In this document: in pieces, positions 17,859-26,779 of the stretch
Layout of the letters: each line of letters starts with the position of its first letter
How positions within the stretch are numbered: position 1 is the stretch's first letter
Source: Tautonia sp040717455
GTDB lineage: Bacteria > Planctomycetota > Planctomycetia > Isosphaerales > Isosphaeraceae
NCBI RefSeq assembly: GCF_040717455.1
Contig: NZ_JBFEFH010000006.1
Location: 124,001-188,000 of the forward strand
Length of the DNA stretch: 64,000 nucleotides
Direction: 5' to 3'
Notes under the pieces: model-generated
Seen by the model: only the letters and a program-made list of their open reading frames with translations
The model's database searches: none
What the model was told of the DNA's origin: nothing
Made by a program: the position numbers and the translations under genes

Positions 17859-18917
17859 ATGACTGCCCGAGAGCTTGCGCGGCCTCACACGGATCCGACT
17901 CCGATCTTCGAACTCTTTCGGGGGAACTTCGCGACGGAATTGTTGACGGTCGCGGTTGCCCATTTCAACGTCTTCGGGCGCCTCGCCGACGCCCCTCGCA
18001 GCGAGGCGGAGTTGCGCGTCGAGCTTCAGCTTCAGGAACGACCCGCGACCGTCTTGTTCACCGCATTGCGTGCCATGGGGCTCCTGAGCCGAAGCGAGCA
18101 CGGGCAGCTCGCCCTCACCGACCTGTCCCGAGAACACCTGGTCCCCGGCGCCCCGTTCGACGTCGGATCGTATCTCACTCTGGCGGCTCGGAGCCCCGGG
18201 GTGCTGGAGATGGCCGAGCGCCTTCGATCGAACCATCCAGCCACCTCCGGTCCCGTGACCGAAGAAGGGGTAGCCTTCGTTTATCGAGAGGGCATCGACT
18301 CGGCGATGGAGCGTGAGGAGACGGCCCGGACGCTCACCCTCTCCCTGGCCGGGCGGGCCAGGAACGTCGCTCCTGTGCTGGCCGAGGCCTTCCCCCTCTC
18401 CGGTTGCCGGACACTCCTGGACGTTGGGGGCGGCTCAGGGCTCTACAGCATCGCCTATTTACAGCGCCATCCCGATCTGACCGCCATCGTCTGGGATCGT
18501 CCCGAGGTGCTCAAGGTCGCCCACGAGCTGGCGGAGACTCATGGCGTGGCCGATCGCCTCGAATGTCGATCCGGCGACATGTTTACCGACCCGGTCCCCC
18601 ACGGAGCGGATGCCGTCCTGCTCTCGAACATCTTGCACGACTGGGATATCCCGGAATGCAAGTCCGTCATCGCCCGGCTCGCCGATGCGCTCGCTCCGGG
18701 ACGGAAACTCCTGATCCACGACGTCTTCCTCAACGACGCGATGGATGGGCCGCTGCCGGTCGCCCTCTACTCCGCCTCCTTGTTCTCGCTGACCGAAGGC
18801 CGGGCGTACAGCGCAGGCGAATATCGGCAATGGCTGATCGAGGCGGGGTTCGACCCCGGCCCGATCGTGCCGACCCTCGCCCATTGCGGCGTCCTCCCCG
18901 CGGCCCGGATCTCGTGA
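17859..18917 (+). CDS. O-methyltransferase, family 2 (hydroxyneurosporene/acetylserotonin OMT type)
   Basis: SAM-dependent O-methyltransferase acting on small hydroxylated molecules. Start ATG 17859 is chosen for the GGAG nine bases upstream; GTG 17844 is an alternative. The 352-residue protein has the N-terminal winged-helix dimerisation domain (IFELFRGNFATELLTVAVAHF, SEAELRVELQLQERPATVLFTALRAMGLL) followed by the Rossmann domain with LLDVGGGSGLYSIA, the acidic VWDRPEVL strand, SGDMFTDPVPHGADAVLLSNI, the family's LHDWDIPEC segment containing the catalytic His, and LLIHDVFLND. Natural substrate unknown; related enzymes act in carotenoid and polyketide tailoring. It stands alone, 125 bases before efp. 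Confidence 0.9.
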   Translation: MTARELARPHTDPTPIFELFRGNFATELLTVAVAHFNVFGRLADAPRSEAELRVELQLQERPATVLFTALRAMGLLSRSEHGQLALTDLSREHLVPGAPFDVGSYLTLAARSPGVLEMAERLRSNHPATSGPVTEEGVAFVYREGIDSAMEREETARTLTLSLAGRARNVAPVLAEAFPLSGCRTLLDVGGGSGLYSIAYLQRHPDLTAIVWDRPEVLKVAHELAETHGVADRLECRSGDMFTDPVPHGADAVLLSNILHDWDIPECKSVIARLADALAPGRKLLIHDVFLNDAMDGPLPVALYSASLFSLTEGRAYSAGEYRQWLIEAGFDPGPIVPTLAHCGVLPAARIS

Positions 18918-19042
18918 ATTCCGACCTGTCGAACTGGACTAGGCAGCGTAGACCTCGTTCGAATAACATCTTCCATCATCTCGTCCCGGTCATCCCCGGC
19001 ACGAACGTCTTCCCCTAGAGCCCGCACTTTTCCTCGCCTGCC

Positions 19043-19606
19043 ATGAACATCAAAGCGACTGACATCCGCCGCGGCATGGTCATCGTGATGGACGGCAACA
19101 ACTATGTTGTCCACGATTTCTACCACCACACCCCCGGAAACCTCCGGGCGATGGTCCAGGCGAAACTGAAAAACATGCAGACCGGATCGATCATCGACAA
19201 GCGGTTCCGCTCGGTCGACCAGATCGAAGTCCCCTTCGTCGAATCGAAGGAGTACGAGTATCTCTACTCCTCAGGCGACGAGCATGTCTTCATGGATACT
19301 TCGACCTTCGATCAGCTCACCTTCTCGCCCGACATGATCGGTGACTCGATGCAGTACCTCCTGCCCAACACCAAGGTGAGCGTCCGCTACGTCGACGAGA
19401 AGCCCGTCTCCATCGAGCTGCCGGACACGGTCGAGCACACGATCACCGACACCCCTCCCTCGATCAAGGGTGCCACCGCGACGAACCAGTACAAGGAAGC
19501 CACGACCGAGACCGGCTTGAAGATCAGCGTCCCTCCCTTCATCGGTCCCGGCGAGAAGGTCCGCATCGACACGCGCGATGGGAAATACGTCGAGCGTGTC
19601 AAGTAA
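19043..19606 (+). CDS. efp: Elongation factor P with Asn at the usual modified-Lys position
   Basis: Relieves ribosome stalling at polyproline stretches. The 187-residue protein has the three beta-barrel domains of EF-P: KOW-like domain I (IRRGMVIVMDGNNYVVHDFYH), OB domain II, and the C-terminal KISVPPFIGPGEKVRIDTRDG signature ending YVERVK. The loop that reaches the peptidyl-transferase centre reads HHTPGNLRA: the residue aligned with the modified Lys34 of Escherichia coli EF-P (or near Arg32 of the rhamnosylated type) is Asn33. So the known lysylation or rhamnosylation cannot occur at that position. YeiP-like function is an alternative but the overall sequence fits EF-P. Confidence 0.95.
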   Translation: MNIKATDIRRGMVIVMDGNNYVVHDFYHHTPGNLRAMVQAKLKNMQTGSIIDKRFRSVDQIEVPFVESKEYEYLYSSGDEHVFMDTSTFDQLTFSPDMIGDSMQYLLPNTKVSVRYVDEKPVSIELPDTVEHTITDTPPSIKGATATNQYKEATTETGLKISVPPFIGPGEKVRIDTRDGKYVERVK

Positions 19607-19719
19607 TCGCGGCGTCATGATCCCTCGATCTCGTTCTGGCCAGATGACCCCTCTCCAGGCCGACCGCTCGATCACCCCGTCGCGGAGGTGAGGCTCGGCG
19701 CGTTGCGGAGCGATTCACT

Positions 19720-20889
19720 GTGTCTGCCCCGAATGTGGTGAACATCCTTTGCGACCTGGTTGCGCGGCCGAGCGTCAACCCGATGGGTCGAGCCGTTGCT
19801 CACGAGGCGCCCTTCTTCGAAGGGCGTGTTTCGGATTACCTCGAATCGTTCTTTCGATCGCTCGATGTTCCATTCGAGCGTCGTGCCATCTCTCCGGGCC
19901 GCGACAATCTGATTGCCCGATTCGAGCCGCCCGAGGCACGACAGACCCTCCTCTGGGATGCCCACCAGGATACCGTCCCGACCGAAGGCATGGTCATCGA
20001 ACCGTTCCAGCCGACCCTGGACGGCGGCCGCGTCTATGGCCGGGGCTCGTGCGACGTGAAGGGCGGCATGGCGGCCATGCTGTCCGCCTTCGCCCGGCTG
20101 GTGACGGAGCGACCGAAGGGGGCCGCCCGGGTCCTCCTGGCCTGCACGGTCGACGAGGAATACACGCACACGGGTTCCTCGGCGCTTGCAGCCCAGGGGC
20201 TCGACGTCGATCTGGCGATCGTGGCCGAGCCGACCATGCTGGAGGTCGTCACCGCCCACAAGGGGGCCGTTCGCTGGAAGGTCCTGACCCAGGGCGTCGC
20301 TTGCCACAGCTCTCGGCCTCGCGATGGCGTGAACGCGATCTATCGGATGGCTCACGTTCTCAGGGCCATTCAGGGCTATGCCGACCGGCTTCAGGACGGG
20401 ACGCCTGACCCCGTACTCGGACCGCCGACGCTCTCGGTCGGTCGCATCGAAGGCGGCCAGAGCGTCAACGTGGTGCCGGATTCGTGCTCGATCGACCTCG
20501 ATCGGCGCGTGATTCCCGGCGAAGATGTCGACGGAGTCCGTCTGGCACTCCGCGAGGCGATCCTGAGCGAGCTGGGCGATTCGGTCCCGTTCACGTTCAG
20601 TGAGCCCTGGGTCCGCATGCCGTCGCTCGGTCCCGATCGCGCCTCGCACTGGGTCGAACCGGTTCGAGACGCCATCGGCACGGCTCTCGGCGAACGGCCG
20701 CCGATTTCTGCCGTCCCTTATGGGACCGACGCCGGCCCGCTTTCGGCCTCGGGGATCCCCTCTCTGGTCATCGGTCCCGGAGACATCGCCCAGGCTCATA
20801 CGAAAGACGAATGGATCGCCGTCGACCAGCTCGAGAAAGCGGTCGAGGTCTATTACGCGCTCGCCTGTCACCTGGGTCGTGACCGTTGA
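19720..20889 (+). CDS. M20 family metallopeptidase/deacylase (ArgE/DapE-like)
   Basis: Zinc amidohydrolase of the acetylornithine deacetylase/succinyl-diaminopimelate desuccinylase family. It starts with GTG at 19720. The 389-residue protein has the metal ligands in order: His82 in WDAHQDT, bridging Asp112 in GRGSCDVKGG, the catalytic/ligand pair Glu146-Glu147 in VDEEYTHTG, Asp in the AIVAEPT region, and a C-terminal His in QAHTKDEWI. The lid domain (AVRWKVLTQGVACHSSRP to SVNVVPDSCSIDLDRRV) is intact. Arginine or lysine biosynthesis is possible but no neighbouring arg or dap genes support it. Convergent with the lipoprotein gene 15 bases away. Confidence 0.88.
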   Translation: MSAPNVVNILCDLVARPSVNPMGRAVAHEAPFFEGRVSDYLESFFRSLDVPFERRAISPGRDNLIARFEPPEARQTLLWDAHQDTVPTEGMVIEPFQPTLDGGRVYGRGSCDVKGGMAAMLSAFARLVTERPKGAARVLLACTVDEEYTHTGSSALAAQGLDVDLAIVAEPTMLEVVTAHKGAVRWKVLTQGVACHSSRPRDGVNAIYRMAHVLRAIQGYADRLQDGTPDPVLGPPTLSVGRIEGGQSVNVVPDSCSIDLDRRVIPGEDVDGVRLALREAILSELGDSVPFTFSEPWVRMPSLGPDRASHWVEPVRDAIGTALGERPPISAVPYGTDAGPLSASGIPSLVIGPGDIAQAHTKDEWIAVDQLEKAVEVYYALACHLGRDR

Positions 20890-20904
20890 TCGGGGTTGGA
20901 TTGG

Positions 20905-21489
20905 TCACGGGACCACTCGCGGGTTGAGCAACTCACGCTCAATCCGGTTCAGGATGCGCTGTTCGAGCGCAAAGTCACGCCCCTCCGGGATCCAGCCCAG
21001 GGGAGGGGCGATCGGTCCGATGACCTCCCGCGATCGGCTGATCTGGAAGTCCTGCGGGAACGCGGCCATCCCGCCGTTTTGCCGCTCCGGCCGATCGAGG
21101 AATTCGAGCTCCTTCCACACCTCGACGTTGATCGCGAACCCTTCGGCGACGGGTTCGACCGTCGCGATGGCGAACCGTCGGTAGGTCTGCAAGGTCGCTT
21201 CCAATCGCTGCCTGAGGCCGATCGAATCCCCCCTCCAGGGTTCGACGATGGTCGCTGCCGTCTCCGGGTATGTCGAGATCCGACGGGCCAGGCGGTTCTC
21301 CTGGTCGATCTCGAAATCCTCGTCCAGCGCGTGGACGGTCGCGTCCCAGGCGGCGTCGAAGCTGGTGGTCTGGATCACGAGCGGGTTGGGCAGCACGGCC
21401 TGATTCCGGACCGTCGCGCAGCCTGTCAGGCCCGCCGGGAAGAACACCAGTGCGAGGAGCGCGGCCGGGATGGGCCTGGGTCGTTTCAT
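20905..21489 (-). CDS. Small predicted lipoprotein
   Basis: Unrecognised 194-residue protein. The ATG at 21489 gives a lipoprotein signal peptide with lipobox LTGC, so Cys24 would be acylated and the protein anchored in a membrane. The mature part has a mixed alpha/beta pattern (SFDAAWDATVHALDEDFEI, TIVEPWRGDS, RRFAIATVEPVAEGFAINVEVWKELEFL) resembling the small outer-membrane lipoproteins with an SHOCT- or LPS-assembly-like fold, without a firm match. C-terminus ends ERELLNPRVVP. Divergent from the GAF-domain gene at 21778. Confidence 0.8.
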   Translation of the reverse strand: MKRPRPIPAALLALVFFPAGLTGCATVRNQAVLPNPLVIQTTSFDAAWDATVHALDEDFEIDQENRLARRISTYPETAATIVEPWRGDSIGLRQRLEATLQTYRRFAIATVEPVAEGFAINVEVWKELEFLDRPERQNGGMAAFPQDFQISRSREVIGPIAPPLGWIPEGRDFALEQRILNRIERELLNPRVVP

Positions 21490-21777
21490 GACAATCCTCT
21501 GCTCGACCTCGACCAACGATCGCGGCCCAAGACATGAAACGGCGTCTCGCAGAGGGGAAGGGGCCGGAGATCCGATCGGATGGGACGCTCGGACGGGAGA
21601 CCTCCGGCCCAGCAGCCTAGGCTCTGTCCCGGAGCGGGCCGTATCGTGCCCGGATCCTCCGATCCTGGCAAGATCAAGTTGCCGGACGCGAATCGGTAAC
21701 CTAGGGTCCTGCTGGAGTACGGTTCGGTTCACCTCGGTCGCGTCCCTTGCGATGCGAGGAGATGGAGCAGAGCCCCC

Positions 21778-22782
21778 ATGCACGCGACGATCAACACCTC
21801 GACGATCATGACCCAGCTTCCCGAATCGGACGAACCCAGGCCGAGGCCATTCCGACGACGATGGGCTGAGGCCCTGGGCTGGACTCCCCGTTCCTGCCGC
21901 ATCGTGCCGCGATTTCTGGATGCGGTCGGCGGATCGACCCAACGTGACGAGGTCCACAAGCTCCTGCTCCAATCGGCTCAGGAGGTGACCGGGGCGCCTC
22001 GCGTCGAAATCCGACCGGTCGGCGGTCCCAACCGCGTCTTGCAGAGCCGATCGCTCTTCGGGCAGGCATCTGAGACGCCAGTCGAGTTCCCGATCCGCTA
22101 TCGCGGGGACCTGCTCGGCACGCTGCTCGTCTCGCCCTTCGAGGGGCGTCGGATCCCGCCCTCGGTCCGGGCCGACCTCGAAACGCTCTGCGCCATCGCC
22201 GCGATCGGCGACCGACTGCTCGGCCGCGAGCGCAATCTCCGCATCGCGATCCCGTCGGATCCCGGGGTTTTCGTGAAGCCGAACGCGTTCCTCCTGCCCC
22301 ACTTGCGCCAACTGGTGCTCCTGGCCCGCCGCCGCCGTGAACCACTCGGCGTGCTTGCGATCGGCCTCCCCGACTCGATCGAGGCGACGGGAGCCGCCCC
22401 GTTGGGGAGCGCCGACCCGGCGAGCGATCGAATCCTTCACGCCGTCCTGGGTACGCTGCGCGAGAGCGATCTCGTTGCCCAGCATGACGAACGGACACTC
22501 ATCGCCGTGCTCCCGAACGCCTCCTCAGACAGCACCGCCCTCATCGCGGAGACCCTGGCCCGATCGATCCTGGACGTGACCGACTGGGATGAGTTCGCCC
22601 GGGTCGCGATCGGGGCCTCATGCTTCCCGGATGACGCCCGAGAGGCCGATGTCCTGCTCGACGTGTCCATGGAAGCGCTCCGGAGGGCCCGAGAAGAGGG
22701 CCTTGGTCACATCGTGATTGCCGACCGAGAGGCATTCCTCCCCCGGTCCGTGGACGAGTTCCATGCGGGAGTCGCGAGCTAA
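21778..22782 (+). CDS. GAF-domain protein with degenerate GGDEF domain
   Basis: Likely a signalling or sensor protein. Start ATG 21778 has GGAG about 10 bases upstream; ATG 21808 is also possible. Residues about 40-155 form a GAF-like domain (DEVHKLLLQSAQEVTGAPRVEI ... ADLETLCAIAAIGDRLL, written here as separated pieces). Residues about 160-325 follow the topology of a diguanylate cyclase domain (LRQLVLLARRRREPLGVLAI, DRILHAVLGTLRESDLVAQ, RTLIAVLPNASSDSTALIAE, VAIGASCFPDDAREADVLLD) but the GGDEF loop is replaced by AQHDERT, so cyclase activity is not expected. It may bind a ligand or a partner. Convergent with pyk. Confidence 0.8.
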   Translation: MHATINTSTIMTQLPESDEPRPRPFRRRWAEALGWTPRSCRIVPRFLDAVGGSTQRDEVHKLLLQSAQEVTGAPRVEIRPVGGPNRVLQSRSLFGQASETPVEFPIRYRGDLLGTLLVSPFEGRRIPPSVRADLETLCAIAAIGDRLLGRERNLRIAIPSDPGVFVKPNAFLLPHLRQLVLLARRRREPLGVLAIGLPDSIEATGAAPLGSADPASDRILHAVLGTLRESDLVAQHDERTLIAVLPNASSDSTALIAETLARSILDVTDWDEFARVAIGASCFPDDAREADVLLDVSMEALRRAREEGLGHIVIADREAFLPRSVDEFHAGVAS

Positions 22783-22805
22783 GGAGCCTTCCCCGGCACG
22801 ACCGG

Positions 22806-24263
22806 TCACGAGGTCGTCCCCATTTCGCGGACAACCATGGTGTTGTGCGTGGGTTGGTCCGGGAAGAATCCGCGAAGGACCACGATGCGATCTCCGGCGG
22901 CAACCAGCCCGCGATCCCTGGCCCATGTCATCGCGTACTCGACGGACTGGTCGAGGTCGGCGATCGTGCCCGGTATCGTGAGCGGAACAACCCCCCGGAG
23001 GAGGCTCAATTGCCGAGTGACCTGCTCGGTCTGCCCCAGCGCGATGGTCGGCGTTCGATTCCGCTGCATCGAGACCGCGAGCGCCGACCGCCCCGATCGT
23101 GTTGCCACGACCAGCAGCGCGGCATTCAGTCTTCGACACGCGAGGCTCGCGGACTCGACCACCGCCTCGGTGATGGGGGAGACCCAACCCGCATTCCGGC
23201 CCGCCTCGCTCCGAACGGAGGTCGCCGGCTCCGACTCGGTCCGTTCCGCTTCCGCCAGGATCTGGCTCATGGTGCGCACCGTCTCCACCGGGAAGTCGCC
23301 GATCGCCGTCTCCCCGGAGAGCATCACGGCGTCCGAGCCATCGATCGCGGCATTGAAGACGTCGCTGGCCTCGGCCCGGGTGGGTCGGCCCGACCGCTCC
23401 ATGCTGGTTAACATCTGCGTGGCGATGATGACCGGCACTCCGGCGGCATGAGCCTCCCTGACGATCCGTTTCTGGATCGCCGGCACCCGAGCCACGTCCA
23501 CCTCGACCCCCAGATCGCCCCGAGCGACCATCACCACGTCGCTCAGCGCGAGAATCGCGGTCAAATCCTCGACGGCCTGCGGTTTCTCGATCTTCGCGAC
23601 CACCTTCGAGCGAATCCGCCTCTGATCGAGTTCATGCCGCAGCCGGGCCAAATCTGCACCCGACCGCACGAACGAGAGGGCGACGAAGTCCACTTCGTGT
23701 TCGGCGGCCCAGTCGAGATCGATGAGGTCCTTCTCGGTCAACGACGGCAGACTGAGCCCCGACCCGGGGACATTGATCCCTTGCCGAGATCGGATGACCC
23801 CCGGCAGGCTGACCCGGAGCCGGGCCAGGCCCGGGGCCGTCTCGATCACCTCCATCCCCACGGTGCCGTCGGCGAACAAGACCGCGTCGCCGACCGTAAG
23901 ATCCTCTGGTAGACGCTCGTACGAGCATGAAAGCTCGCGAGTGTCCCCCGTCGGGGATTGCGAGAGGGTGTAAACTTCGTCGAACTCACACGCGATCATC
24001 CCCCCTGGGAGCTCGCCGAGCCGGATTTTGGGGCCGCACAGATCCATCAAGACCCCAATGACTCGGTCCCCTTCCGCGGCGATCCGCCGGATCGTCGCGA
24101 GCGTGTTCGAGTGCTCCTCGTGCGTCCCATGCGAGAAATTGAGGCGAAAAACGTCGACGCCGGCATCGAGCAGCCGTCGAAGCATCTCGGGACTCTTCGA
24201 AGATGGCCCAAGCGTCGCCACAATCTTGGTTTTCACGCTCGCCAGGGGTTCTTTCGGGTTCAT
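22806..24263 (-). CDS. pyk: Pyruvate kinase
   Basis: Converts phosphoenolpyruvate and ADP to pyruvate and ATP in glycolysis. The ATG at 24263 is used because the family starts with the SVKTKIVATLGPSS block; the frame continues upstream but without homology. The 485-residue protein shows substrate residues Arg40, Asn42, Ser44 and His45 (FRLNFSHGTHEE), the active-site signature VVAKIEKPQAVEDL with the catalytic Lys, metal-binding Glu/Asp in MVARGDLGVEV, MLSGETAIGDFPVETVRTM, and a complete C-terminal domain (LLVVATRSGRSALAVSMQRNRT). It is monocistronic and divergent from the large exported protein at 24661. Confidence 0.97.
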   Translation of the reverse strand: MNPKEPLASVKTKIVATLGPSSKSPEMLRRLLDAGVDVFRLNFSHGTHEEHSNTLATIRRIAAEGDRVIGVLMDLCGPKIRLGELPGGMIACEFDEVYTLSQSPTGDTRELSCSYERLPEDLTVGDAVLFADGTVGMEVIETAPGLARLRVSLPGVIRSRQGINVPGSGLSLPSLTEKDLIDLDWAAEHEVDFVALSFVRSGADLARLRHELDQRRIRSKVVAKIEKPQAVEDLTAILALSDVVMVARGDLGVEVDVARVPAIQKRIVREAHAAGVPVIIATQMLTSMERSGRPTRAEASDVFNAAIDGSDAVMLSGETAIGDFPVETVRTMSQILAEAERTESEPATSVRSEAGRNAGWVSPITEAVVESASLACRRLNAALLVVATRSGRSALAVSMQRNRTPTIALGQTEQVTRQLSLLRGVVPLTIPGTIADLDQSVEYAMTWARDRGLVAAGDRIVVLRGFFPDQPTHNTMVVREMGTTS

Positions 24264-24660
24264 CAGCACGACATCACCTCGAAGTTCAACCAAATGGACG
24301 GACCGAATCGACGAATGGCTCTCCGCAGTTGATCCTGGGGAGGCGGTCCCTTCGGTCTCCCAACTTTGCTTGCGAAGTGTAAGGCAACGCCCCCCCGCTC
24401 GTCGAAAGAATAACGGTCCTGCGTCCCGGAACGACCGCTCCCGGGCGGTCCTCCCGTCCATGGCAGTCTTCTCGGAAAGCTCCGATTGACGGCGACCGAC
24501 TTGCTGGGAACACTTGGCGTGACTCACGTCGGAATCGAAGCGAAGGGCGCGGGAACCGAGGAGATCGGCATTTGATTCGCATCCCCTTGGTGGAGTACCA
24601 ATTGGATCGACGGGCCACCTCCCGATTCGGGGGCACTCCGGAGATCGAGGCCATCAGATC
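24264..24660. other. 397-base divergent gap before the GTPase locus
   Basis: No gene is supported. It should hold the pyk promoter (minus) and the promoter of the gene set starting at 24661 (plus). I could not assign -35/-10 boxes or repeats confidently. GGAG/GAGG elements at about 24636-24649 precede the ATG at 24661. Confidence 0.35.
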
Positions 24661-26637
24661 ATGAAGCGAATCATTGCCATCGCTGCCTTGCTCGGATCGC
24701 TCGGCGTACTGCTGAAGCTCGGGACCAAACGTCCGGAACCCCCAGTGCGATCAGGGGAATCCGACCCGTCGTCGGGAGTCGTCGCGGAATCGGCAGACGC
24801 CGAACGATCTCGGGCCGAGCAGCGACTTCGCGACTCCTACCCGGACCATCCCGAACTGGTCGAGCGGGTCCTGGAGCGCTTCGGCCGCAACGCCATCACG
24901 ATCGAGCGGACCGATGGACTCCGAGGCCTGCAACTGCTCGATCGGCTCGACCTGGAGGCGGTCTATCTCTACGAGCACGCGTCCGACGACTTCCGGCGCC
25001 TCGCCACCCTCGTCGACGATGACGCCGCCGCGGATCTGTTGCTCAACTGGCGAGAATATTTCGGGTTGAAGCGATCCGACTCGACGGACAGGCGCGTCCT
25101 GATCACCTCGATCGCCCGGCTCAATGCTCGACAACGTCGCGCCGCGGCCTCATATCCCTCCGCACTCCCGCTCATCCTGAGCGACCCCTCCGGCGTGACC
25201 AATCTGATCGAACGCTGGGAACACGACCCGGATCGCCTGGGGCAATTGCTCGCGGTCCTGATGTGCCTGGATCTTTCCGAGGGCTCGACGGACCTGAAGG
25301 CCGCGGCGCGGACGATCGACATCTACGGCGACCTGGCCCTCGACGCCTTTCGGCTCCAGGGGCTCGACGGATTCGCGACCGTGCACCGCTTCGGGGCGAT
25401 CCTGCTGGTGCTTCGAGACGCCATCCCGCTCGACGACGCCCTGATCGTCCTCCGGGTGAACGAGGCGTACGTCGTCGACCGCCTCCGGAGCCGATCTCCC
25501 GAAACCTTCGCGGCCGAGTTGCGTCACGCGGCGGCCCTGAATCTGATCCCCGAAGTGGGCGGCAGCCCCCATGGCCTTCGCCTGATCGCCGAGCACGGGG
25601 TCGAGGCCGAGCGGGCCCTCCGCCGGGTCGGCCCCGATGCCGCCGAGGTGGTCTACGACTATTCGAGCGACAGGACGGACCGGGCCCGGGCCGTCGCCGC
25701 AGTCGCCGAACATGGGGCCGCGGCGCTCGCGATGTTGACCAAATACAATGGGCACGAAGGATTCCGGGAAATCCTCCGGCGAGACGGACCCGGCGTCATC
25801 CCTCCGGTCGCCTCGGCCGACGCCTCTCCCGAGTTTCTCGCGGAGCTGAAGGCGAAGGACGATCGCTCCACGCTGGAGAACGTCGCCTACGCCATGACCA
25901 AATTCTCGGGCGAGAGTGGCCAGCAGACCATTGAGTTGATTCGTCGGGATGGGCTCGGGCGGGCCGAGTCGCTCGGCTCGACCGAGACCGCCTATTACGA
26001 GTTCCTCCCGCTCTACGACCTCTTGCACCTGGGAGACGTGGTCCGACAGGGCTACTACCCGACCCGGGGCGAATATGCCTGGGCCGTGATCGACGCCGGG
26101 TTCATCATCGCGGACGTCCTCTTCCTGACCACCCTGCAGCCGCAGGGGGCCGTGGCCTCGGAAATCGCCCGCTCGGAGGTGAAATCCGCCGCCAAGGGAG
26201 CGATCCGAGGGGCGGGCCAGATCGCCAGGGAGGAGACGGCGGAACTGGCCAGTCGAATCGCCGTCAGGCGTACGGCCCTCGAAGCGAGCGATGCCACCGC
26301 TCGGGCGGCTCGATGGTGGGTGGTCCGCTCTGCCGGGGGACTCTTCGCGACGCTCAAGAAGACGCCCGCCGCGCTGGCTCGTCTCGACCTCCGTGAAGCC
26401 ACCGAGATGGCCCGCCCGTTCTGTGCGCGTTCCGGGCTGCGTCTTTCGACCTGGGGACCGATGCGATTCCTGAAGCAGGGCGAACTCCTGGTCCGCCGAA
26501 TCCCTCCGAAGCGAGGCTTGAAGTACCTGACGCTCGAGGCCACCCAGGCGGGGGTGGGCGTCGTCGCCATCCAGAAGATGGAAGAACACCTCACCTCGGG
26601 CCGTCCCCTCCCGGATCGATCGACGGCCGGATTCTGA
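24661..26637 (+). CDS. Membrane-anchored or exported helical-repeat protein, unknown function
   Basis: Unrecognised 658-residue protein. Residues 1-21 (MKRIIAIAALLGSLGVLLKLG) form a signal peptide or N-terminal anchor. Most of the rest is predicted helical with loosely repeated units of about 40 residues (SYPDHPELVERVLERFG, TDGLRGLQLLDRLDLEAV, GGSPHGLRLIAEHG, AEHGAAALAMLTKYNGHEGF, ILRRDGPGVIPPV), similar in texture to HEAT-like or ARM-like arrays. A hydrophobic segment near residues 475-500 (WAVIDAGFIIADVLFLTTLQP) may cross the membrane. The C-terminal 150 residues are helical and basic. It is the first gene of a plus-strand set with the proteins at 26780, 27840 and 30225. Shared repeat texture with the next protein suggests the two are related or interact. 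Confidence 0.8.
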   Translation: MKRIIAIAALLGSLGVLLKLGTKRPEPPVRSGESDPSSGVVAESADAERSRAEQRLRDSYPDHPELVERVLERFGRNAITIERTDGLRGLQLLDRLDLEAVYLYEHASDDFRRLATLVDDDAAADLLLNWREYFGLKRSDSTDRRVLITSIARLNARQRRAAASYPSALPLILSDPSGVTNLIERWEHDPDRLGQLLAVLMCLDLSEGSTDLKAAARTIDIYGDLALDAFRLQGLDGFATVHRFGAILLVLRDAIPLDDALIVLRVNEAYVVDRLRSRSPETFAAELRHAAALNLIPEVGGSPHGLRLIAEHGVEAERALRRVGPDAAEVVYDYSSDRTDRARAVAAVAEHGAAALAMLTKYNGHEGFREILRRDGPGVIPPVASADASPEFLAELKAKDDRSTLENVAYAMTKFSGESGQQTIELIRRDGLGRAESLGSTETAYYEFLPLYDLLHLGDVVRQGYYPTRGEYAWAVIDAGFIIADVLFLTTLQPQGAVASEIARSEVKSAAKGAIRGAGQIAREETAELASRIAVRRTALEASDATARAARWWVVRSAGGLFATLKKTPAALARLDLREATEMARPFCARSGLRLSTWGPMRFLKQGELLVRRIPPKRGLKYLTLEATQAGVGVVAIQKMEEHLTSGRPLPDRSTAGF

Positions 26638-26779
26638 CTCCAGCGGACCGCGGCCCCGGTGGTCCGAGTCCGAATCGTTCTCAACGACCAAGGCGTAGGA
26701 GTGTCGACGCACCACCAGGATTGATCGAGCGGGTGGCCGGTCCCGCGTGGTGCCCCGACAAATTGAAGGATACGATCCC

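Noticed and set aside
24264..24527. In-frame N-terminal extension of pyruvate kinase
   Set aside because: 88 residues without family similarity; the family starts at MNPKEPLASVKTK (24263).
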